Notes under the pieces: generated by a model
The model's input: the letters and a program-made list of their open reading frames with translations, nothing else
What the model was told of the DNA's origin: nothing
Database searches by the model: none
Made by a program: the position numbers and the translations under genes
Assembly (NCBI RefSeq): GCF_963665675.1
Contig: NZ_OY762426.1
Coordinates: 2,108,001 to 2,172,000, forward strand
Reading direction: 5' to 3'
From: an uncultured Methanolobus sp.
Lineage (GTDB): Archaea > Halobacteriota > Methanosarcinia > Methanosarcinales > Methanosarcinaceae
DNA length: 64,000 nt
Shown here: positions 45,962-54,411 of the stretch, piece by piece
Layout: every line of letters begins with the position of its first letter
Numbering within the stretch: the first letter of the stretch is position 1

Positions 45962-47317
45962 TTATTTTCTGGAAACTGCATCACCGACTTTCTTGTTGAG
46001 CTTACGGTGAGTGAATTTCCTGGCTTCATCTCCGGCATAGTCTGCAACTTTGTCTCCGTTGCCTACTAATATATACTTGTAGATGAGAAGTCCTTCCATT
46101 CCTACAGGACCACGTGCATGTATCTTGTTAGTGCTGATTCCCACTTCTGCTCCTTTTCCGTAACGGAAACCATCTGCAAATCTGGTTGATGCGTTGAGCA
46201 TTACACTGGATGAATCGATGAGGTCAGTGAATTTCTTCTTCTTGAGATCATTCTCTGTAATGATACCATCGGTGTGGTGTGAACCGTAGTTGTTGATGTG
46301 CTCGATTGCTTCATCCATTGATTCCACTATCTTGATGGAGAGTGTAAGGTCGTTGTACTCAGTTCTCCAGTCATCTTCAATGGCTCTGGCTATGCTTTTA
46401 AGGAAGTCTATCTGTCCGAGTATCTCAAAGGATGCTTCGTCACAGCGCATCTGGACACCAGCTTCGTCATACATTCTTGCCATCTTTGGCAGGAACTTGT
46501 CAGCAATCTCTGCATTTACAAGCAGTGTCTCCATTGCGTTACATACAGCAGGATACTGTACTTTTGAATCGAAACAGACTTCGTATGCTTTTGAAAGGTC
46601 GGCTTCATTGTCAACATAAACATGGCAGATACCGTCTGCGTGTCCGAGGACCGGGATCTTGGTGTTGTCCTGCATGTATTTGACAAATGCATTTGATCCC
46701 CTTGGAATAAGCAGGTCGATGTATGCATCCATGCTGAGGATATCGTTTACCTCTTCCCTTGTTTCCATTAGCTGGAATGCACCGGTTGGCATTCCTTTAA
46801 CAGCTTCTGCCGCTTCGTTGAGCAGATCGAAGATCACACGGTTGGAATTGAGTGCCTCGCTTCCGCCTTTGAATATGGTAGCATTCCCACTTTTAAGGCA
46901 TAAGGACATGACCTGTGGCACTACATCCGGACGTGCTTCAAATATTACTCCGATAAGTCCGATTGGGCAGCTCACCTGGTAGAGTTCGAGTCCCTGATCA
47001 AGTTCAAGGGCATCCATAGTCTTGCCAACCGGGTCTTCAAGCTGGATGACGTCACGGATTCCGTCTATCATTCCGCTAATCTTGCTGTCGTTGACCTTGA
47101 GCCTGTCTACAAGAGCCTGGGAAAGTTCTCCTTTCCTTTTCAGCTTCTCTGCCGCTTCAATGTCTTTCTGGTTTGCTTCGAGTATCTTATCGCGATTATC
47201 GTCAAGTGCCTGTGCCATTGCTTCAAGAGCTTCATTCTTTGTGTCTGTGCTGACACTTGCAAGAATGATGGATGCCTTTTTTGCCTCAATGACCTTTTCT
47301 TCAATTTCAAGAACCAT
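45962..47317 (-). CDS. proA: Gamma-glutamyl phosphate reductase
   Basis: 451 aa. NADPH-dependent reduction of glutamyl phosphate to glutamate semialdehyde. Aldehyde-dehydrogenase fold with SCPIGLIGVIFEARPDVVPQ, LKSGNATIFKGGSEA, catalytic Cys in VQYPAVCNAMETLLV and the C-terminal RFADGFRYGKGAEVGIST. Immediately upstream of proB in one operon, so the labile intermediate can be handed over. AAGGTGG precedes the ATG. No proC in the window. Confidence 0.95.
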   Translation of the reverse strand: MVLEIEEKVIEAKKASIILASVSTDTKNEALEAMAQALDDNRDKILEANQKDIEAAEKLKRKGELSQALVDRLKVNDSKISGMIDGIRDVIQLEDPVGKTMDALELDQGLELYQVSCPIGLIGVIFEARPDVVPQVMSLCLKSGNATIFKGGSEALNSNRVIFDLLNEAAEAVKGMPTGAFQLMETREEVNDILSMDAYIDLLIPRGSNAFVKYMQDNTKIPVLGHADGICHVYVDNEADLSKAYEVCFDSKVQYPAVCNAMETLLVNAEIADKFLPKMARMYDEAGVQMRCDEASFEILGQIDFLKSIARAIEDDWRTEYNDLTLSIKIVESMDEAIEHINNYGSHHTDGIITENDLKKKKFTDLIDSSSVMLNASTRFADGFRYGKGAEVGISTNKIHARGPVGMEGLLIYKYILVGNGDKVADYAGDEARKFTHRKLNKKVGDAVSRK

Positions 47318-47429
47318 GAATAAACCACCTTGGGTTTGCTAAAAGAGTGATGTAAGATTATATACTATAGAGGTATTGCACATAGTTCTTTGGTTTTATA
47401 TTTGTCGATTATGTTGGCAGAGCAAATGA

Positions 47430-48155
47430 CTATCTCCGTGAGTTCAACTTTGCAAGCAGGCGAAGAATTTCAAGATAGAGCCATACAAGCGTTACCATAA
47501 GTCCGAATGCACTGTACCATTCCATGTATTTTGGAGCATGGGCTTCAACTCCGTTTTCTATAAAGTCAAAATCAAGTACAAGGTTAAGTGCAGCGACAAT
47601 AATAACGACCAGACTGATACCAATGCTCAGGGGACTTGCATTATCTATTTGAAGTACGGGTATAGAACTTCCAAAAAAACCCATTGCAAAATTAATTACA
47701 TAAACAACTGCAATCCCTGCAGTAGCAGCAAATACGCCTAACTTGAAGTTTTCAGTTGGTCTGATGATATGTGATTTGTAGGCAAACAAAAGCGCAAAGA
47801 ATACTCCTATTGTAAGAAAAACTGCTTGTGAAACAATTCCCGGGTACATCGTTTCGAAAAAGAATGATATGCCTCCAAGGGCAAGTCCTTCAAATGCGGC
47901 GTATATGGGAGCAGTAATAGCTGATGCGGTCTTTTTGAAAACGGTAATGATGGCTGTAATTAATCCTCCGATTACGCCTATAATAATTAAGCCCTGACTC
48001 TCAGCTCCCAGTCCCCATGTGTACGTTGCGGTAAGAAGTAAAATACCAAGCAAAATGAGTGACTTGTTAGCAGTTCCTTCAAGGGTCATTACGTTTTCAG
48101 AAGAAATCAAATCGCGAAATGTATTTTTATTCAAAGCTGGATTTGCAGTACGCAT
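47430..48155 (-). CDS. Bax inhibitor-1/YccA family membrane protein
   Basis: 241 aa with about seven membrane helices (SLILLGILLLTATYTWGLG, LIIIGVIGGLITAIITVF, GISLVVIIVAALNLVLDFDF, MVTLVWLYLEILRLL). LDFDFIENGVEAHAPKYMEW is the conserved late loop with the acidic pair seen in YetJ-like pH-sensitive channels. The physiological role in archaea is unknown. A stand-alone gene. Confidence 0.85.
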   Translation of the reverse strand: MRTANPALNKNTFRDLISSENVMTLEGTANKSLILLGILLLTATYTWGLGAESQGLIIIGVIGGLITAIITVFKKTASAITAPIYAAFEGLALGGISFFFETMYPGIVSQAVFLTIGVFFALLFAYKSHIIRPTENFKLGVFAATAGIAVVYVINFAMGFFGSSIPVLQIDNASPLSIGISLVVIIVAALNLVLDFDFIENGVEAHAPKYMEWYSAFGLMVTLVWLYLEILRLLAKLNSRR

Positions 48156-48313
48156 TATGTAATCACTCTTTATTTTTTTGTATATGGATAGTTAAGTTAT
48201 GGTACGATGTATTAGCTTTACAATGGTATATATTTTTATAGAATGTATTTGTTTCTCTTTAACTTCCTTACCCACTATAGGACTCTTGAATAGCAGATCA
48301 ATTGACCAAATGT

Positions 48314-48991
48314 TTATTCAGATTTGTTTTGTCCCCAAAGCCAGAATATCTGGTCAAGATCCCTGCAGGATATTCCAGTCAACTCCGAAACCAACTCACA
48401 TATCTGAATTTCATTTCCAAGTCTGATTTCTTCCAAAGCGTTTTTGACGTGAACATCAGGTTTTACTGTATTAATTCCAAGGCACATTCTCAAGTTTTGG
48501 ACAGTAGCAAGACCTACATTGTTAATGCATATTATTTGGTCGTTCTCATTAGAGTAATCAAATTCCTTTGCCCATTTTAGCATGGCTTCGTTGTCAGATT
48601 CTAATCCATTTTCTTTTTGGTATTCTATAAATGCATTAACCATATCTTTCAGCATATTATAACGCCAATAATTGTCCTTTGAGATATTCAATCCAAGTAC
48701 TTTATCACAGAATTCTTTTTCATCCATCGAATCAATGAGCTCGTTCATTTTTTCCAGTGTGGATATATGATGATAGTTTTCCTGATATTTCAAAAAACGT
48801 GGTTCTGCAATTTTATTCCAGTTCTGACGCATTGCCAAAACAGTATTTACAATGGCTTCTACATGATTTTCTGTCCACTTGTCATATTGTTCTCGATTTA
48901 CTTTTTCACGGATAGTTTCTTCTGAATTGCCTATTTTGGTATTTTGCATATATTCGATTTTTTGCTTCAAATTATCAATTTTTGCTGTCAT
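48314..48991 (-). CDS. Possible HhH-type DNA-glycosylase-related protein of unknown function
   Basis: 225 aa, mostly helical. The C-terminal stretch INNVGLATVQNLRMCLGINT followed by VKPDVHVKNALEEI resembles the hairpin-helix and Asp positions of endonuclease III-like folds (G.GxxTA...vDtHV), but the catalytic Lys is not evident. An N-terminal helical region of about 100 aa has no match I know. AT-rich; it stands divergent to iorA, from which it is now separated by the insertion sequence. Could be an inactive or nucleic-acid-binding relative. Confidence 0.55.
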   Translation of the reverse strand: MTAKIDNLKQKIEYMQNTKIGNSEETIREKVNREQYDKWTENHVEAIVNTVLAMRQNWNKIAEPRFLKYQENYHHISTLEKMNELIDSMDEKEFCDKVLGLNISKDNYWRYNMLKDMVNAFIEYQKENGLESDNEAMLKWAKEFDYSNENDQIICINNVGLATVQNLRMCLGINTVKPDVHVKNALEEIRLGNEIQICELVSELTGISCRDLDQIFWLWGQNKSE

Positions 48992-49036
48992 AAATTTGAT
49001 TCTCAGTTTAATGTATTTATAATCTATGATTTTAAG

Positions 49037-50345
49037 AGGCTGTCAAAAACTTTGGTGTTAAACTTTTTTGAATATGTTCCCCTCCCAATATCCTCTTTTT
49101 ACGCTTAAATAGTTCAACATTCCATCTGGTGTTTTAAATATCCTTTTCAATGAATCTGGTAACGTTTGTCGATAATAGTTCTCAATAGGATTTGTTGTTT
49201 TTGAAACCATTTCATCCACCATAAACCAAGTCAACCTTTCGAAGTCTTTTACAATTTTATCTATTGATTTATGAAGTAATTGAGGAATCTCCTCTATATT
49301 ACTGATTATCTCTTGAAGTCTGTTGATTGCGATATTTATATCGTATGTTCTAAATACTTCCTTGATCTTTGTAAATGCCAAACATAAGCTGATCTTTTCC
49401 CTGGGGCCAATAAATTTTGATTTTAGTTTTTTATACACATCTTTCCCAATAAGCTTGTACAGATGAAATATGCAAAGCTGATGCTTGATTTTTAGTTCAT
49501 CCATAATTGATTTGTATTTTCTTCGGTGGTCGGTTGAAATGGCATGAAGAGGCTTAGAAGCTACTGCATTTTTAATAAAACCCTTAACAGTAGCATATTC
49601 GAGATCTGTCATAATTTTTTCTTTTACTGGTTTATTCAGGACAGAGTCTATCAAACTGAGCCTGTAAAACCGACTTCCATTCAGTTTTATATATTGTTCA
49701 TCATAACAATAGTATCCAGAATAAAGATTATCATCGCTTGATACTGATATTCTGTTTGACTCTGCAATCCAGTTATAAATTGTCTGGTGAGAGGGAGAAC
49801 AATCATATAGTGATGTGAAGATTTTTTGTAGATGTCTGAATGAACAATAACCAGTCTCGTATGTTTTTTCTATACAGCGTTCATAAGTTCGGGCATATTG
49901 ATGTCCTTTTTTTACAATTGAATCAAGAGGTGTTGTGAATTTTTTAGAACAAATTTTGCAATAGTATCTTCGAACATAAATGACCTGACTTCCAAACTCT
50001 GCTAATTTTAGCTTGCGTTTGTAATATTCTTGTTTGATCACTTTCCTGGAACCACAAACAGGACAGCAAGGATAAAGGAGGTCAAAATGATTGTCTGCAT
50101 GCAGAACAAGCTCCTTCTCATTGTGAATATCCCTATTTTCAGTTGAAGATAATTGAGATGTGATAGCATCTTCAAAGCTTGTAATGCCTGAAATGCAATC
50201 GCTTAGTTTAAGTTGAATTGAGCTAATATGAGATTTGAAAGTGGATATAATATAGTTTGTCACAAAACTATATTCACTTTCATAATATATATTTATTGTT
50301 ATTAATTAGCTCAGGCTCTGCAACCCCAAAGTTTTTGACAGCCCC
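49037..50345 (-). mobile_element. Intact insertion sequence, 1309 bp
   Basis: Terminal inverted repeats of about 22 bp (49038-49059 and 50322-50343; outer part GGCTGTCAAAAACTTTGG) differ at one position. A perfect 9-bp direct repeat GATTTTAAG flanks it (49028-49036 and 50346-50354). One full-length transposase gene fills it. The intact ends and duplication suggest a recent insertion. The family is not settled: a 9-bp duplication and the C..H motif in the transposase fit the IS256/Mutator-like group. Confidence 0.9.
49058..50263 (-). CDS. DDE transposase with N-terminal zinc ribbon
   Basis: 401 aa. Zinc ribbon at C67/C70 (CPVCGS) and C102/C105 (YCKICSKKF), then a helical DNA-binding part (SPSHQTIYNWI). 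The catalytic core is D188 (YDEQYIKLNG), D245 (ISTDHRRKY) and E361 (TNPIENYYRQ), with CIFH (C264/H267) between the second Asp and the Glu, as in Mutator/IS256-type transposases. Its stop codon lies inside the left terminal repeat. The gene is complete and probably active. Confidence 0.9.
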   Translation of the reverse strand: MTNYIISTFKSHISSIQLKLSDCISGITSFEDAITSQLSSTENRDIHNEKELVLHADNHFDLLYPCCPVCGSRKVIKQEYYKRKLKLAEFGSQVIYVRRYYCKICSKKFTTPLDSIVKKGHQYARTYERCIEKTYETGYCSFRHLQKIFTSLYDCSPSHQTIYNWIAESNRISVSSDDNLYSGYYCYDEQYIKLNGSRFYRLSLIDSVLNKPVKEKIMTDLEYATVKGFIKNAVASKPLHAISTDHRRKYKSIMDELKIKHQLCIFHLYKLIGKDVYKKLKSKFIGPREKISLCLAFTKIKEVFRTYDINIAINRLQEIISNIEEIPQLLHKSIDKIVKDFERLTWFMVDEMVSKTTNPIENYYRQTLPDSLKRIFKTPDGMLNYLSVKRGYWEGNIFKKV

Positions 50346-50350
50346 GATTT

Positions 50351-50399
50351 TAAGTAAAGGACCCTTTACTTAGAATTCCAATTGAACTTCTAAGTAAAG
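50351..50399. promoter_or_regulatory. Palindrome plus direct repeat of TAAGTAAAG beside the insertion sequence
   Basis: TAAGTAAAGG (50351-50360), spacer AC, CCTTTACTTA (50363-50372): a perfect 10-bp inverted repeat. A third copy TAAGTAAAG lies at 50391-50399. It is located between the two divergent genes, 175-220 bp upstream of iorA; the target duplication overlaps its left end. Possibly an operator or a terminator-like structure. Confidence 0.45.
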
Positions 50400-50573
50400 C
50401 AGATTTATGTTACATTAAAATTAATGTAAATTGTATTGTGATGGGGCTAGAGTTTATATTCAGTATCCTTTAGAAACATACCAAATCACCATGCACTGAC
50501 ACATGCTAACATGCCACATTCTTCCAGATATATTTATCAATAATCATTAAGTATGACTTGGCAGGAGATTAAC

Positions 50574-52403
50574 ATGAGCACACGCGAGTACATGCTGGGA
50601 AACGTTGCAATTGCACGCGGTATCGTAGAGGGAGGCGGGCAGGTAATATCTGGATATCCCGGAACACCTTCCTCTGAGATCATCGGTACACTGGCAGCAA
50701 TGTCGGAAAGAGACTTTTATGTAGAGTGGTCGGTCAATGAGAAAGTTGCCCTTGAAGTGGCAGCAGGTGCTGCAATGGCTGGCGTGCGTTCAGTAGTCAC
50801 AATGAAGCATGTCGGTTTGAACGTAGCAGCAGACCCGTTACTCACACTTGCCTACACAGGTGTTAAGGGCAGCATGATAATTATCGTTGCAGACGATCCG
50901 TCATGCCACTCGTCACAGAACGAGCAGGACACCCGCAGATACTCACAATTCTCACTCATACCATGTCTTGACCCTTCCACACCACAGGAAGCCAAGGACA
51001 TGATCCCATACGCATTCGAATTCTCAAATAAGGTCCAGATGCCTGTCATCTACAGGCCAACAACCCGTATCTCCCACGGTAAATCTGACATAGAACTCGG
51101 GCCTGTGGGAGAGACCAGACCGGCAGCAAAGTTCGTAAAGGAGCTTGAAAGATGGGTCATGGTCCCAAAGAATGCAAGGATACAACACCCTCGTATTCTT
51201 GAATCTCAGAAAATAATGCAGGAAGAACTGGAGAACTCACCCTGGAACTCCCTTGAGCTCATAGATAGCGCAAAGGTCGGAGTCATAGCATCAGGCATTG
51301 CTTCAGTCTATGCAAAAGAAGCAATCACCAAACAGGGTATTAACGCATCATTCCTCAAGATCGGAACCTATCCTGTTCCTGAGAATAAGATTCGCACTCT
51401 CATGGAAAACACGGAGAAGATAATCATCTTCGAGGAAATGGAGCCAATAGTTGAGGAGCAGGTCAGGATAATTGCACAGCAGACTGGTTCAACTGTAGGT
51501 ATAGTTGGCAAGATACCAGGTCCGGTTCCAAGAATTTATGAACTGAACACTGATATCTGTGCTGATGTTCTGGCAGAAGTCCTTGAGCTTGAAAGGCCGG
51601 ATGTGCCGGCAGAGGTTGCAGAAGACTTTGATTACGACAGGTGCAGGATCGATCTTCCAATGCGCCCTCCTGTCATGTGTCCGGGATGCTCTCACAGGGC
51701 AAGTTTCCATGTCATGAAGAAAGTCTACGGCAAGGATGCCATCTTCCCAAGTGACATCGGATGTTACACACTGGGAATCCAGAGTGGCACAGTTGATACA
51801 ACACTCTGTATGGGTGGAAGTATAACCGTAGCAAGTGGAATGTACCAGGCAGGAGAGAAAAAACCTATCTGCTGCTCAATCGGGGATTCAACATTCTTCC
51901 ACACTGGAATGAACGGCCTTCTCAATGCTATCTACAATAAAGCGGACATCACAGTAACTATAGTAGACAACCGTATAACTGCAATGACAGGTCACCAGCC
52001 AAATCCCGGAATGGGTAAGCTTGCAACAGGTGAACCAACCATTGAAGTTTCTCTTGAGGAATTATGTAAGGGCATGGGTGCCGGGTTTGTTGAAACAGTT
52101 GACCCATATGACCTTGAAAAAACAGAAGAGGTCTTCAAAAGAGCAAAGGAATACAAGGGGACATCAGTTGTCATTACAAGGCAGTTCTGTGTCATTGATG
52201 CAAAAAGATCTGGCATTCGCAGGAAACCATTTACAATCGATGCTGAGAAGTGTGTCGGATGCAAACTCTGTGTAAATCTTGGCTGTCCGGCAATCGAGTT
52301 CGATACAACTACAAAGAAAGCATCTATCAATGTAATGTGTACAGGTTGTGGAGTATGTGCAGCCCTGTGTAAGTTTGATGCCATCGCGGAGGTGAAGAAA
52401 TGA
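50574..52403 (+). CDS. iorA: Indolepyruvate:ferredoxin oxidoreductase, alpha subunit
   Basis: 609 aa. Oxidatively decarboxylates aryl pyruvates to aryl-acetyl-CoA with reduction of ferredoxin, and runs in reverse for aromatic amino-acid synthesis. N-terminal pyrimidine-binding domain (GQVISGYPGTPSSEIIG), TPP motif GDSTFFHTGMNGLLNAIYNK ending in DNRITAMTGHQPNP, and a C-terminal pair of 4Fe-4S motifs (CVGCKLCVNLGCP; CTGCGVCAALCKF). ATG 50574 has CAGGAG 7 nt upstream; an ATG at 50553 is in frame but without a site. Overlaps iorB by 4 bp. Products could feed the ADP-forming CoA ligase family. Confidence 0.95.
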   Translation: MSTREYMLGNVAIARGIVEGGGQVISGYPGTPSSEIIGTLAAMSERDFYVEWSVNEKVALEVAAGAAMAGVRSVVTMKHVGLNVAADPLLTLAYTGVKGSMIIIVADDPSCHSSQNEQDTRRYSQFSLIPCLDPSTPQEAKDMIPYAFEFSNKVQMPVIYRPTTRISHGKSDIELGPVGETRPAAKFVKELERWVMVPKNARIQHPRILESQKIMQEELENSPWNSLELIDSAKVGVIASGIASVYAKEAITKQGINASFLKIGTYPVPENKIRTLMENTEKIIIFEEMEPIVEEQVRIIAQQTGSTVGIVGKIPGPVPRIYELNTDICADVLAEVLELERPDVPAEVAEDFDYDRCRIDLPMRPPVMCPGCSHRASFHVMKKVYGKDAIFPSDIGCYTLGIQSGTVDTTLCMGGSITVASGMYQAGEKKPICCSIGDSTFFHTGMNGLLNAIYNKADITVTIVDNRITAMTGHQPNPGMGKLATGEPTIEVSLEELCKGMGAGFVETVDPYDLEKTEEVFKRAKEYKGTSVVITRQFCVIDAKRSGIRRKPFTIDAEKCVGCKLCVNLGCPAIEFDTTTKKASINVMCTGCGVCAALCKFDAIAEVKK

Positions 52404-52996
52404 GTGCTGAAGGAATATCTAAATTCGATCTTGTCATTGCCGGTGTTGGCGGACAGGGTACGATCCTTGCATCAGATATAATTGGCAAGGCTGCTGTGAA
52501 GGAAAATATATCCGTGCGTGCAGCAGAAACACATGGAATGGCACAGCGTGGCGGTTCTGTAGTAAATCACATCAGGCTTGGTTGTGAACTCGGTTCCATG
52601 ATTCCTATGAAAGGTGCTGACGTTTTGCTTGCTCTTGAGCCCAGTGAGGCACTCAGGTATCTGGAATTCCTTTCTGATGATGGTACTATAATAGTAAACA
52701 CCGATCCGATTCTTCCGGTAACTGTGACCTCCGGACAGTGTACCTATCCTGATGTCGATGCAATTATTGCAAGACTCGAAGGAACCCACAAGGTAAAAGC
52801 TTTCAACGCAACTGAGCTTGCAAAAGAGGCAGGTCATCCACAATCCATGAACGTTGTCATGGTGGGTGCAGTTTCAAACTACCTGCCGGTTTCTGTTGAT
52901 ACTCTGGTTGGGTGTGTAAAGGAACTTGTTCCGCAGAAGACTATTGATATTAATGTAAAGGCTTTTGAGATGGGCAGGTCCGTAACTCAAGGATGA
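52400..52996 (+). CDS. iorB: Indolepyruvate:ferredoxin oxidoreductase, beta subunit
   Basis: 198 aa. Gamma-type oxidoreductase domain: LVIAGVGGQGTILASDIIG, AAETHGMAQRGGSVVNHIR, PMKGADVLLALEPSEALR. Translationally coupled to iorA by the 4-bp ATGA overlap, and forms the catalytic heterodimer with it. Complete, at the family's usual length. Confidence 0.95.
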   Translation: MSAEGISKFDLVIAGVGGQGTILASDIIGKAAVKENISVRAAETHGMAQRGGSVVNHIRLGCELGSMIPMKGADVLLALEPSEALRYLEFLSDDGTIIVNTDPILPVTVTSGQCTYPDVDAIIARLEGTHKVKAFNATELAKEAGHPQSMNVVMVGAVSNYLPVSVDTLVGCVKELVPQKTIDINVKAFEMGRSVTQG

Positions 52997-53300
52997 TTTT
53001 ATCATTCTTTCCCTCCCCTTTTTTAGTTATATTCTCATTCTTCTTTTTTTTTTGTGCATATTGAAGATATAATGTAGTTTTTTTGTTCCTTCTTTGATTG
53101 AATCTTCTCTTTTCTATCATTTGATTGTGTGTACTGATAGTTATTATGGCGAGGTTTTTATTTTAATAACTATATTGTTTGTTTCGGTATGTGCAGACTT
53201 ACTCAGGTATCTATTTTATATTTACTTTGTTATTTTTAGCAAAGTCTTTAAATTATATTGTTCCATACTATATTGCACCATAAATTTTGGAGGGTAAAAT
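52997..53300. other. AT-rich gap with promoter of the four-gene cassette
   Basis: Contains T-rich stretches just after iorB that may end its transcript. TTTAAATTATAT at 53247-53258 is a likely TATA element, with a start near 53280, and GGAGGG (53289-53294) is the ribosome site for the gene at 53301. A 67-codon hydrophobic open frame in the gap looks like chance. Confidence 0.5.
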
Positions 53301-53915
53301 ATGGTATCAGTTGGTCAAAAACTATTAGATGTTCCTTTCGGGGACATGATAAAAGAAATGGCATTCGCCATTGCCGAGGGTCAAACCGCACTTGATATGA
53401 ATTCTGTCAATGTTGCACAGGCCCTTGCAGAAACAGAACTAGAGGCTGGAAGTGTAATTCTCTACATAGAAGAAACAGTGGATGAGGATGGTAACGTAAC
53501 TGCAAGTAATGTAGTTACCAATGACCAACCAATGTCCCTGCTAACCTATGGTCTTGAACCACGTTTTTATGAGTTTACCGAATCTATTATTGAGGTTAAA
53601 ATGACGATCTCAATGAAGAGAGAATACTCAACAGAAAGAAAATATGGCAGAGAATTCAACTTTACCAATGAGTCCAAGATAAAGGGAAGTTACAAGTCAG
53701 GCGGACTTGCAGGTCTTCTCTTTGGAAAGTCAAAGGCAAGTTATGAGAACACTACTAATGTTGCATACACATCTACCTATGATGCAACATATAAGTCAAA
53801 GTACACTTTCAATGAATCAGGTACAAGTCTTCTGAGGACTACCTTGAAACCAGTGCCTGCGCCTGAAAGAGCAGTTCCTACCGTAAGGGTAAAAGAGAGC
53901 GGTTCTTCAGAGTAA
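53301..53915 (+). CDS. DUF2589-like protein, first gene of the PASTA cassette
   Basis: 204 aa, no signal peptide. N-terminal amphipathic helix (FGDMIKEMAFAIAEGQTALD, then MNS) at about 14-38, a strand-rich core with FYEFTESIIEVKMTISMKRE at about 90-112, then a Ser/Thr/Tyr-rich strand region (about 125-180) and a Pro-rich end (TLKPVPAPERAVP). The order of helix, 'E-x-x-I-E-x-K' strand and low-complexity strand region looks like DUF2589, a family without known function (my recollection, not searched). The next gene is a shorter homologue. The strong GGAGGG site suggests good expression. Confidence 0.6.
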   Translation: MVSVGQKLLDVPFGDMIKEMAFAIAEGQTALDMNSVNVAQALAETELEAGSVILYIEETVDEDGNVTASNVVTNDQPMSLLTYGLEPRFYEFTESIIEVKMTISMKREYSTERKYGREFNFTNESKIKGSYKSGGLAGLLFGKSKASYENTTNVAYTSTYDATYKSKYTFNESGTSLLRTTLKPVPAPERAVPTVRVKESGSSE

Positions 53916-53988
53916 AGTAAATAGTTGATATCAATGCGGAGTTCCTGCATTGATCATCTATTTTTCAAAATAATCCGGAGGTAGTATA

Positions 53989-54396
53989 TTGCCATCCACT
54001 AGTAATGGAAATATAGAAGAGGTTCTTGTCAGTCCGCTTTCAACAATTCTTGCTGAAATGGGTAAATCAATTGCAGAGACTCAAAGAGCAATGGATAAGA
54101 ACTCAATCGCCACTCAGATAGAGCTATCCAGCGATGAAGCACTTAAAGATTACAATCTGGAAGCTACATGGTATCACCTGCCTGAAGTGGATGTTGAGCT
54201 TAAGATGGCTCTTTCCATGTCATATGAAGAAGAAAAAGATTCAAGGGGTCGTGTTCGCGGATATAAACGTGTTCTTAAGGCTGCACCTTTGAATGCATCT
54301 TATAAGTCACTTAACTCTTATGATGTAGAAGGCTCAAGTGTTCTGAAAGCTAAAATAGTATCTGTGCCACCATCCTACAGGTCGGTTGAAGAGTAA
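53989..54396 (+). CDS. Shorter DUF2589-like paralogue, second gene of the PASTA cassette
   Basis: 135 aa. Helix ILAEMGKSIAETQRAMDKNS, core strand WYHLPEVDVELKMALSMSYE and end SYKSLNSYDVEGSSVLKAKI followed by VSVPPSYR line up with the upstream protein, which has about 70 more residues between core and end. The start is TTG 53989 behind CCGGAGGT, an excellent site that decides it. 15 bp before the next gene. No membrane segment; probably cytosolic and likely to associate with the upstream paralogue (inference). Confidence 0.6.
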   Translation: MPSTSNGNIEEVLVSPLSTILAEMGKSIAETQRAMDKNSIATQIELSSDEALKDYNLEATWYHLPEVDVELKMALSMSYEEEKDSRGRVRGYKRVLKAAPLNASYKSLNSYDVEGSSVLKAKIVSVPPSYRSVEE

Positions 54397-54411
54397 AATC
54401 GGGGGATTGGA

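Noticed and set aside
53094..53297. 67-codon hydrophobic open frame before the PASTA cassette
   Set aside because: It lies in an AT-rich gap, overlaps the TATA box and ribosome site of the next gene, and starts without a site; hydrophobicity follows from T-rich DNA.
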